Made by a program: the position numbers and the translations under genes. Below the pieces are notes generated by a model that made no database searches, was not told the DNA's origin, and worked only from the letters and a program-made list of their open reading frames with translations. Below are positions 8,128 to 16,300 of a stretch of 64,000 nucleotides of DNA, piece after piece (position 1 is the stretch's first letter; every line of letters begins with the position of its first letter). Origin of the DNA: Lapidilactobacillus dextrinicus DSM 20335 (GTDB taxonomy: Bacteria; Bacillota; Bacilli; Lactobacillales; Lactobacillaceae); assembly GCF_001436095.1 (NCBI RefSeq), contig NZ_AYYK01000008.1, forward strand, positions 186,295 to 250,294, read 5' to 3'.

Positions 8128-9014
8128 TAATCTGTTTGTCTAATGATCTGATAGATATTGGTGAGTTCACGGGCAAAATAAGTATTCTTAGGATAGACGA
8201 AATAAATTTCATGAGTAACGGGTGTCTGGATAAGTGGAATTTGAGCGATTTGGTCTTGCTTGATTAAAGGCAAGGCCATTTTTTGATACATAAAACTAAT
8301 GCCGACATCGTTTTTGACTAGTTCTTTAATCGCTGCGATATTAGCAATTTCAATAATTTGGTTAAAATCAGTTATTTGTAAGTTAGCTGCTTCTAAAATA
8401 TTGCTAAGGATGTGTCGACTACCAGAACCATTTTCACGAGTAATGATTGTTTCACTTAATAAATCTTCTAACTGATAGCTTTGCGGCTTATCAAGCAAAT
8501 GATTGATTGTTGCACAAACCGGAATATAAGCTTGGGATTCAAGCACCTGATAACCAAATTCATGCTTGTCAAAATTACCTTCAATTAAAGCAAAATCTGC
8601 TTGACCTTGGCGCACTAAATCTAGCGCGCTAGCAGTATTAGCTACTAAACAACGCAATTGAAAAAAGTCTTCAGAGTCTTGAAGTTCTTGAATTAAACGC
8701 GGTGCTAAAAAATCACTCAACGATAAAGTACAAGCAAAAGTTAGATTTCTAGATTCAGCATGACTGGCTTGTTTTTCGATGAATTTTTTAGTTTGGGCAT
8801 TTAATGATTGGACGAATTCAGCAAGTTTTAAAGCTCTTGAGGTCGGCTGAATATGGTGACCAACATGATTAAATAAACGATAGCCAACTTCGCGTTCAAG
8901 TTTTTGAATGTGTTGGGTAACAGTGGGCTGAGAAATAAACAATTCTTCAGCAGTTTTAGTGTAAGAACCGGTTTTAACACAGCTTAAAAAAGTTTGGTAT
9001 TTGTGATCTAACAT
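8124..9014 (-). CDS. LysR-family regulator (CysL/YeiE-like)
   Basis: 296-residue LysR protein. The winged helix-turn-helix is at residues 3-62 (SYTKTAEELFISQPTVTQHIQKLEREVG) and the periplasmic-binding-like effector domain covers about 90-290. It is divergent from a YeiH-family exporter, a pairing seen with CysL/YeiE-type regulators. It probably controls that gene. Its stop overlaps the sdpI stop in tail-to-tail fashion. Confidence 0.85.
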   Translation of the reverse strand: MLDHKYQTFLSCVKTGSYTKTAEELFISQPTVTQHIQKLEREVGYRLFNHVGHHIQPTSRALKLAEFVQSLNAQTKKFIEKQASHAESRNLTFACTLSLSDFLAPRLIQELQDSEDFFQLRCLVANTASALDLVRQGQADFALIEGNFDKHEFGYQVLESQAYIPVCATINHLLDKPQSYQLEDLLSETIITRENGSGSRHILSNILEAANLQITDFNQIIEIANIAAIKELVKNDVGISFMYQKMALPLIKQDQIAQIPLIQTPVTHEIYFVYPKNTYFARELTNIYQIIRQTDY

Positions 9015-9040
9015 GAATAGCCAATCCTATCTATTGAGTT

Positions 9041-9097
9041 ATGTAATGGTAACATTTGTTATTATTATTTTTTTTAACGAAATAATTCTAGTATAAT
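9041..9097. promoter_or_regulatory. Candidate LysR operator and yeiH promoter region
   Basis: The divergent gap holds GTTATGTAATGGTAACAT, with ATGT/ACAT half-sites of the T-N11-A kind used by LysR proteins, and a -10 TATAAT at 9092-9097 for the exporter gene. No convincing -35 is seen, which fits activator dependence. Confidence 0.4.
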
Positions 9098-9160
9098 CGG
9101 ATAAGTCTATTTTTCCTAGTATTATGGGCGCTTGGTTAATTGAATTATTGGAGGAAGAAA

Positions 9161-10210
9161 ATGTTACATGAAATTGCGGTTCAAATGAAATCAAAAAGTT
9201 TTTGGTTAGCGGCATTAATGACGTTGGCCTGTTCTATTGCCGGCACATTATTGGCAGGATTACCTTATTTAAATTTAGTTGGGGCATTAGTTATTTCATT
9301 AATTTTGGGGATTGTCTTTCAAACAGCACCAAAAGCTGTTAATGAAGCTAAATCGGGAATCGGTTTTATTTCAAATAAGTTTTTACGTTTGGGAATTATT
9401 TTATTAGGATTTAAATTGAACTTATTAGCACTGTTAGCTTCTGGCGTTAAGACGATTGTTTTGGCAATTTGTATTGTCACATTAACGGTTTTGCTAACTT
9501 ATAATTTGGCGAAACGGTTTGGCGTTGAAAAACAACTAGCAATTTTAACAGCTTGTGGTACAGGTATTTGTGGTGCGGCAGCTGTTATGGGGATTTCACC
9601 ACAATTGGAAGTACAACCTGATGAAGAAGAACGTAAACGTGAAAACGAAGTTCTAGCAGTAGCTGTTGTTTGTATTATGGGAACTGTTTTTACACTACTA
9701 GAAATCGGCTTACGGCCAATTTTACACATGACGGATGTTCAATTCGGCGTTATGACAGGTGGCTCTTTACACGAAATTGCCCATGCCGTTGCAGCTGGTG
9801 GTGCCAATGGTCCTGTTAGTTTAGATACAGCAATTATTACGAAGTTATCGCGAGTATTATTATTAGCACCTGTCGCAGCGATTGTTGGTATTTGGTACAG
9901 TAAATCTACTAGCAAGGCAACTGTTGAAACTGGTGTACCAGTAACAAAGAAAAAATTACCTATGCCTTGGTTTATGTTGGGCTTTTTACTATCAAGTTTG
10001 ATTGGTACATTTTTACCTATTCCCGCAAACGTGATTGCTTGGTTGGTTAAATTAGCTTATATTTTCTTAGGAATGGCAATGGCAGCCTTAGGAATGAACG
10101 TGAATTTCCAAGTTATCTTTAAGCGTGGCAAATCAGTTTTCCTAGCTTCATTTATTTCTTCAGTTGTATTATTAGGCTTTGTTATTGTTGCTGCTAAATT
10201 ATTCTTCTAA
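9161..10210 (+). CDS. YeiH/UPF0324 family membrane transporter
   Basis: 349-residue membrane protein of the YeiH family (PF03601) with about ten helices. Family-typical stretches are SKSGIGFISNKFLRLGIILLGFKLNL-like (residues about 60-85), LTACGTGICGAAAV and GSLHEIAHAVAAGG. The family is annotated as putative sulfate exporters, but the substrate is poorly established. The start at 9161 follows GGAGGAAG. The gene is probably under the divergent LysR regulator. It ends in a terminator at 10238-10279. Confidence 0.85.
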   Translation: MLHEIAVQMKSKSFWLAALMTLACSIAGTLLAGLPYLNLVGALVISLILGIVFQTAPKAVNEAKSGIGFISNKFLRLGIILLGFKLNLLALLASGVKTIVLAICIVTLTVLLTYNLAKRFGVEKQLAILTACGTGICGAAAVMGISPQLEVQPDEEERKRENEVLAVAVVCIMGTVFTLLEIGLRPILHMTDVQFGVMTGGSLHEIAHAVAAGGANGPVSLDTAIITKLSRVLLLAPVAAIVGIWYSKSTSKATVETGVPVTKKKLPMPWFMLGFLLSSLIGTFLPIPANVIAWLVKLAYIFLGMAMAALGMNVNFQVIFKRGKSVFLASFISSVVLLGFVIVAAKLFF

Positions 10211-10237
10211 ATATTTTTAATCAATAAATATATTTTT

Positions 10238-10279
10238 AAAGCTTGGAAAAGGTTAACAAAACTTTTTCAAGCTTTTTTA
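10238..10279 (+). terminator. Intrinsic terminator after the YeiH gene
   Basis: Stem AAAGCTTGgAAAAG / CTTTTTCAAGCTTT followed by a run of T. It separates the exporter gene from anmK. Confidence 0.8.
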
Positions 10280-10405
10280 ATAATGATGATCGTTAAACAT
10301 TCGTGATCATTGAGCAAAATGGTTTCTGAGACGGGGATGGAGTAGAATAAGAGCGTTATTAAAAGTATGACTAGAAAAGATTTCTAGGGTTGCTGGAGGA
10401 AGAAA

Positions 10406-11533
10406 ATGTTAGCAGTGGGCTTAATGTCGGGAACATCATTAGATGGTGTTGATGCGGCATTAGTAGAAATTACTGGCGTTAATGAAACAACACGGTTAGA
10501 ATTACTTAAATTCAATAGCTATCCTTTCACAGAAGATGTTAAAGCACGAATTAAAACAGCATTATCTGTTGAGACATCTAACGTTGAAATGATTTGTAGT
10601 CTTAATTTTGAACTTGGTCAATTATTTGGCGAAGCCGTTGTTAAAATTTGCCAAGAAGCGGGTATTAGTAGTGAAGAATTGGGTTTTGTTGCTTCGCATG
10701 GACAAACGATCTATCATTTGCCACGTCCTGAAAAAACTAATTTAAGACCATCTACCTTACAAATTGGTGAGTCCGCAATCATTAGTGAAATTGCAAAAAC
10801 TTCTGTCGTGTCTGATTTTCGTTATCGTGACATGGCTGTTGGTGGTCAAGGAGCACCAATTGTTCCTTACTCTGAATATATTTTGTACCGCAGCACTGAA
10901 AGTACACGAATTTTGCAAAACATTGGTGGAATTGGCAATGCCACAGTAATCCCTAAAAATGGTCAGTTAGATCAATTGACGGCTTTTGACACAGGCCCAG
11001 GCAACATGATTATTGATGAATTATGTCGGCGCTTTTACGGTCAAGAATATGATCGAGATGGTGCTCATGGTGCCAATGGTCAAGTAGATCAAGAAGTTTT
11101 GCAATCATTATTGAAACATCCTTACTTTACAAAGGCTTTTCCTAAAACAACAGGCCGGGAAGACTTCGGTACAGAATATGTCACGAAGATTCTAGATGAC
11201 TATCAGTTAGCACCAGATGATTGGATTGCAACCGCCACAGCTTTAACTGCTGAAACGATTGCACAAGCAGTACGTCAATTTGCCGATGGTCAAACTGAAT
11301 TAATTGTTGGTGGTGGCGGCAGTTATAATCCAACCTTAGTTAAGATGATTAAGGTAGCACTGCCGAATATCAAAGTGATGATTCAAGAGGATTTGGGCTA
11401 TTCTTCGGATGCTAAAGAAGCAATTGCGATGACGATTCTAGGTAATCAAACCATTCAACGACAACCAAGCAATGTGCCGAGTGCAACCGGAGCTAGCAAA
11501 CCCGTAATTCTTGGTAAAGTGACTTATTATTAA
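10406..11533 (+). CDS. anmK: Anhydro-N-acetylmuramic acid kinase
   Basis: 375-residue AnmK. The motifs GLMSGTSLDGVDAAL, SHGQTIYHLP, GGIGNATV and DTGPGNMIID are all present. The enzyme opens the 1,6-anhydro ring of anhydroMurNAc and phosphorylates it to MurNAc-6-phosphate. This product is the substrate of MurQ, encoded at 55.6 kb in the same window, so the two loci work in one recycling route. Anhydro sugars come from lytic transglycosylases, often of external or phage origin in Gram-positives. Start by GGAGGAAG at normal distance. Confidence 0.95.
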   Translation: MLAVGLMSGTSLDGVDAALVEITGVNETTRLELLKFNSYPFTEDVKARIKTALSVETSNVEMICSLNFELGQLFGEAVVKICQEAGISSEELGFVASHGQTIYHLPRPEKTNLRPSTLQIGESAIISEIAKTSVVSDFRYRDMAVGGQGAPIVPYSEYILYRSTESTRILQNIGGIGNATVIPKNGQLDQLTAFDTGPGNMIIDELCRRFYGQEYDRDGAHGANGQVDQEVLQSLLKHPYFTKAFPKTTGREDFGTEYVTKILDDYQLAPDDWIATATALTAETIAQAVRQFADGQTELIVGGGGSYNPTLVKMIKVALPNIKVMIQEDLGYSSDAKEAIAMTILGNQTIQRQPSNVPSATGASKPVILGKVTYY

Positions 11534-11573
11534 TAGATTAATCAAGACATTTTTAAGATTTGAACGTCCATGA

Positions 11574-11602
11574 TTGACAGTTTTTCTTTTAGCATAGATA
11601 AT
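11574..11602 (+). promoter_or_regulatory. sdaAB promoter
   Basis: TTGACA (11574-11579) and GATAAT (11597-11602) with 17-base spacing, 45 bases before the sdaAB start. An inverted repeat ACGCG/CGCGT-like (ACGCGTAGCGTG) follows the -10. Confidence 0.7.
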
Positions 11603-11646
11603 ACGCGTAGCGTGTTTATAAGAACAATAAAGTTTGGAGAAAAGTC

Positions 11647-12312
11647 ATGGCAGAAGTTAGATTTAATAGCGTGTTTGATATTATTGGTCCAGTCATGGTT
11701 GGGCCAAGTTCTTCTCATACTGCCGGTGCAACGCGGATAGGACGAGTTGCTCGGAATATTTTTGGTGAACAACCAGAGAAAGTAACAATTTATCTCTATG
11801 GTTCTTTTGCCAAGACTTACCATGGTCACGGTACAGATATGGCCTTAGTGGGCGGTATTTTAGGCATGGATCCTGATGATACTGATTTACGAAATTCCTT
11901 AAAGATTGCCTATGAAAAGGGCATTAAAGTAGGTTTTGTCCCTAAAACGGATCTAACCGAGCACCCCAATACTACCAAGATTGTCTTAAAAAATAGTGAG
12001 CATAAATTAACAATTGTTGGTGAATCTATCGGTGGAGGAAATATTCGAATTGTCGAAATTGATGGCTTTAAAGTGTCCTTATCAATGAGTCATCCTACCT
12101 ATGTTGTTATCCAAAACGATGTGCCCGGTGTTGTAGCGTCAGTAACGGATTTATTGAATCGGGAGCATATCAATATTAGTACCATGACCGTACGGCGTAA
12201 TGGTAAAGGCTCACAAGCTATGATGATTATTGAAGTCGATGAGATTCGTCATAGTATTGAAACCGAATTAAAAGATTTACCAAATATTTTAAGCGCACGG
12301 TATTTTGAATAG
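11647..12312 (+). CDS. sdaAB: L-serine dehydratase, beta subunit
   Basis: 221-residue beta subunit of the iron-sulphur L-serine ammonia-lyase. The N-terminal domain has SVFDIIGPVMVGPSSSHTAGATRIG, and the C-terminal ACT domain spans about 148-220. Together with the alpha subunit it converts L-serine to pyruvate and ammonia. The stop overlaps or abuts the alpha subunit leader, with AGGAGG between the genes. Confidence 0.95.
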   Translation: MAEVRFNSVFDIIGPVMVGPSSSHTAGATRIGRVARNIFGEQPEKVTIYLYGSFAKTYHGHGTDMALVGGILGMDPDDTDLRNSLKIAYEKGIKVGFVPKTDLTEHPNTTKIVLKNSEHKLTIVGESIGGGNIRIVEIDGFKVSLSMSHPTYVVIQNDVPGVVASVTDLLNREHINISTMTVRRNGKGSQAMMIIEVDEIRHSIETELKDLPNILSARYFE

Positions 12313-12322
12313 GAGGGATACG

Positions 12323-13198
12323 ATGTTTTATACAATTAAAGAGTTAATTGAGCAAAGTAAGGCGTATCCTTCTGTGGCTGAATTAATGATTGCTACTGAA
12401 ATTGATAATACTGGTCGCAATAAACAAGAAATTCGGCAGTTAATGGAACGTAATCTTGAAGCCATGGAAGCTTCGATCAATAAAGGCGTTGCTGGTGTTA
12501 AATCATTAACTGGTTTAACTGGTGGTGAAGCCAAGAAGATGGATGATTATTTACAAGCGGGTAACTTTCTGTCCGGTGATTTAGTGGTAACCGCAGTTCG
12601 TAACGCCATAGCGGTTAACGAAGTTAATGCGGGAATGGGCTTGATTTGTGCAACACCTACTGCCGGTTCTGCCGGGGTATTAGCTGGCGTATTATTTGCG
12701 ATTCGGGATCGTCTTGGCTTGAGCCATGATCAACAAGTTGATTTTCTATTCACTGCGGGTGCCTTTGGATTAGTTATTGGGAATAATGCTGGTATCGCCG
12801 GTGCAGAAGGCGGCTGTCAGGAAGAGGTCGGTTCTGCTAGCGCCATGGCTGCCGCCGCTGCAGTCTTAGCTAGTGGTGGGACTGTTGAGCAAGCCAGCTA
12901 TGCTGTTGCCATTACATTGCAAAACCTAATGGGGTTGATATGTGATCCGGTTGCTGGTTTGGTAGAAATTCCTTGTGTTAAACGTAATGCCATGGGTGCT
13001 AGTCAAGCGATGGTTTCCGCAGACATGGCGTTGGCTGGGCTGACTTCGGTTATTCCCACTGATGAAGTTATTGAAGCGGTTCGCCGTGTTGGCGAGCAAA
13101 TGCCAAGTGCCTTCAAGGAAACCGCAGAAGGCGGTATGGCCACCACCCCAACAGCTTTGCGCCTAAAAGAAGAAATTTGGGGCACCGACGATAAATAA
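12323..13198 (+). CDS. sdaAA: L-serine dehydratase, alpha subunit
   Basis: 291-residue catalytic subunit. Cysteines for the [4Fe-4S] cluster are in GAEGGCQEEVGSA, GLICDPVAG and EIPCVKRN. The start at 12323 follows AGGAGGGATACG and gives the normal MFYTIKELIE N-terminus. It forms an operon with sdaAB. The CRISPR leader begins 12 bases after the stop, so read-through into the array is possible because no terminator is visible between them. Confidence 0.95.
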   Translation: MFYTIKELIEQSKAYPSVAELMIATEIDNTGRNKQEIRQLMERNLEAMEASINKGVAGVKSLTGLTGGEAKKMDDYLQAGNFLSGDLVVTAVRNAIAVNEVNAGMGLICATPTAGSAGVLAGVLFAIRDRLGLSHDQQVDFLFTAGAFGLVIGNNAGIAGAEGGCQEEVGSASAMAAAAAVLASGGTVEQASYAVAITLQNLMGLICDPVAGLVEIPCVKRNAMGASQAMVSADMALAGLTSVIPTDEVIEAVRRVGEQMPSAFKETAEGGMATTPTALRLKEEIWGTDDK

Positions 13199-13383
13199 AT
13201 ATTTAAAAACTGTCGATAGGTAATAACGTCATTTTGGCAGGAGATCGACAGATGAACGTAATACTGATAGAATAGGGATTGTTAAGATACTGACAATCTT
13301 TATTCTGTTTTTTTAATTATTTTCGTTAGAACGACAGATTTGATAGTGCGAAGTCTGTGGTTATAAGGAAAGTAGGGCTCGGA
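13199..13383 (+). promoter_or_regulatory. CRISPR leader 1
   Basis: AT-rich leader of array 1. It contains an interrupted palindrome CTGTCGAT (13210-13217) ... ATCGACAG (13244-13251), GACAGATT at 13333-13340 and TAAGGA ending at 13369. All of these stand at exactly the same distances from the first repeat as in leader 2. The conserved elements are presumably used for spacer integration and array transcription. Confidence 0.8.
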
Positions 13384-16300
13384 GTTTTTATCTAAAGAGT
13401 ATTGAATGTAAATTAGCTTCCTTCACCCATAAAAATTTTGTTAATATAGGTTTTTATCTAAAGAGTATTGAATGTAAATATGGCTGAACGTAAATCAGGT
13501 CACTGGAAAAATCTAGTTTTTATCTAAAGAGTATTGAATGTAAATAAGTGCAAACAACGAAAACTTCGCAAACTCAAACGCGTTTTTATCTAAAGAGTAT
13601 TGAATGTAAATATTTACAACTCTTACTAAAATACAATGAGGCAAAAGGTTTTTATCTAAAGAGTATTGACTGTAAATCAAAAATGACACCATGACACTAC
13701 CCGACAACCTCGAGTTTTTATCTAAAGAGTATTGAATGTAAATTTATATGAATGATACTAGCTCGACTGGTTTTGGGTGGTTTTTATCTAAAGAGTATTG
13801 AATGTAAATACATCATGAAAGAATCGCTTCTTCAAGCGATGCAAGGTTTTTATCTAAAGAGTATTGAATGTAAATTCGTTATCGTATGAACACAAAACTA
13901 TATCAAACAAAGTTTTTATCTAAAGAGTATTGAATGTAAATATCGTTGGTTTTCCAGAACTACCGTATAGCTGAAAGTTTTTATCTAAAGAGTATTGAAT
14001 GTAAATTCAATATCAGTAAGTATGAAAACATTAACTGGACAAGTTTTTATCTAAAGAGTATTGAATGTAAATGAAAGAAAACGCTAATCATTTCGCGCGA
14101 CGAATAAAGTTTTTATCTAAAGAGTATTGAATGTAAATGAAAGAAAACGCTAATCATTTCGCGCGACGAATAAAGTTTTTATCTAAAGAGTATTGAATGT
14201 AAATATCTAAAGTGGAAAACGCGTTCCTTTGGAGCAAAAGAGTTTTTATCTAAAGAGTATTGAATGTAAATACTAATGAGTTAGAACGATTTAAGACTGA
14301 ATACAAGGTTTTTATCTAAAGAGTATTGAATGTAAATTCTGTTTCGCGGTATGCGTCTTGTATTTGCAAAATCGTTTTTATCTAAAGAGTATTGAATGTA
14401 AATGCATCAATCGCTGGCGTGGAAGTGTCAGGGTCAACGTTTTTATCTAAAGAGTATTGAATGTAAATTTTGATTTGTCAGTTGTCAAGTGGTTTTAAGA
14501 ATGGGTTTTTATCTAAAGAGTATTGAATGTAAATAATAAAAACTGAATTGTCGTGATTGGCACACCTTGCGTTTTTATCTAAAGAGTATTGAATGTAAAT
14601 TGCCAAGCCGTCATTTCAATATTGAAATATTGTTCCGTTTTTATCTAAAGAGTATTGAATGTAAATAACGAATTACGTTTATACGCTAACGAGGTTTACA
14701 ACGTTTTTATCTAAAGAGTATTGAATGTAAATTCATATCAATAATTTTTATGTATTAAATCATAAAAAGTTTTTATCTAAAGAGTATTGAATGTAAATTA
14801 TGAAAAAGAAAACGCAAATCATTTTGCGCAACGAATGTTTTTATCTAAAGAGTATTGAATGTAAATCTTTTTAGTACTCTTACTCCGGGCTGTGGCTAAG
14901 TTGTTTTTATCTAAAGAGTATTGAATGTAAATATCAATTGTTGATTAAGCCAACCTTTTTCGATGCTTTCGTTTTTATCTAAAGAGTATTGAATGTAAAT
15001 TGTTATCCAGATCATGCATAGTTTGATTGAGCTGCGGTTTTTATCTAAAGAGTATTGAATGTAAATTCTGGATAATCAATTCGTTCACGGAAAGTTGCAC
15101 CGTTTTTATCTAAAGAGTATTGAATGTAAATACGTGAAGCGTCACAATATTGCCAACGCGTCTATAGTTTTTATCTAAAGAGTATTGAATGTAAATTTTC
15201 GCAATTTGCAATAGAATTTGTGCGTTCAGAATAGTTTTTATCTAAAGAGTATTGAATGTAAATTAGTAAAAATGTCACCCCCGCAAATCACGAAGCGACA
15301 GTTTTTATCTAAAGAGTATTGAATGTAAATTACTTCCTGATCCTTGATAATATTAAAGAACGTGACGTTTTTATCTAAAGAGTATTGAATGTAAATATGG
15401 ATACTCAACATAGCGTAGTGGAAATGTTGAGCGTTTTTATCTAAAGAGTATTGAATGTAAATTATTTTTGCGTTGTCCGTCCAAAATAATGGAGGCTTGT
15501 TTTTATCTAAAGAGTATTGAATGTAAATAGCCACAATCGGTGTAGTAACCTTAGACGTCATGGTGTTTTTATCTAAAGAGTATTGAATGTAAATATAGTT
15601 CAGACGGCAAAGTTGGGTTTAGTACAACTGTTTTTATCTAAAGAGTATTGAATGTAAATTAACCTCGTATGCTGAAAAAGCGGGCGTTGAATTGGGTTTT
15701 TATCTAAAGAGTATTGAATGTAAATCACGTAATGATATGTTATCATTTGCCATTTGTTGTGTTTTTATCTAAAGAGTATTGAATGTAAATCCAATACGTT
15801 CACAATGACACTCATATTTTATATTGTTTTTATCTAAAGAGTATTGAATGTAAATTCTTTAGACCAAATCGCGAACCAAGTTGGAGCAGACGTTTTTATC
15901 TAAAGAGTATTGAATGTAAATGATAATCCGAAGCGTCAATACCTTGTTCACGATCTTGTTTTTATCTAAAGAGTATTGAATGTAAATACAGTTGCAATCG
16001 TCGCATCACTTGATGTCCAAGTAACGTTTTTATCTAAAGAGTATTGAATGTAAATATTGAGATAATGATTTGCGTACGTCTTTACCAAACATGTTTTTAT
16101 CTAAAGAGTATTGAATGTAAATAACTTCATACTTAGATGTGTTTCGCAAATCAAATTTGTTTTTATCTAAAGAGTATTGAATGTAAATTGTGGACCTGTC
16201 TTACCAGCTTGCGCGACTGAATAACCGTTTTTATCTAAAGAGTATTGAATGTAAATCTGACATACAACATAGCTGATATTGACAATGGTTTCGTTTTTAT

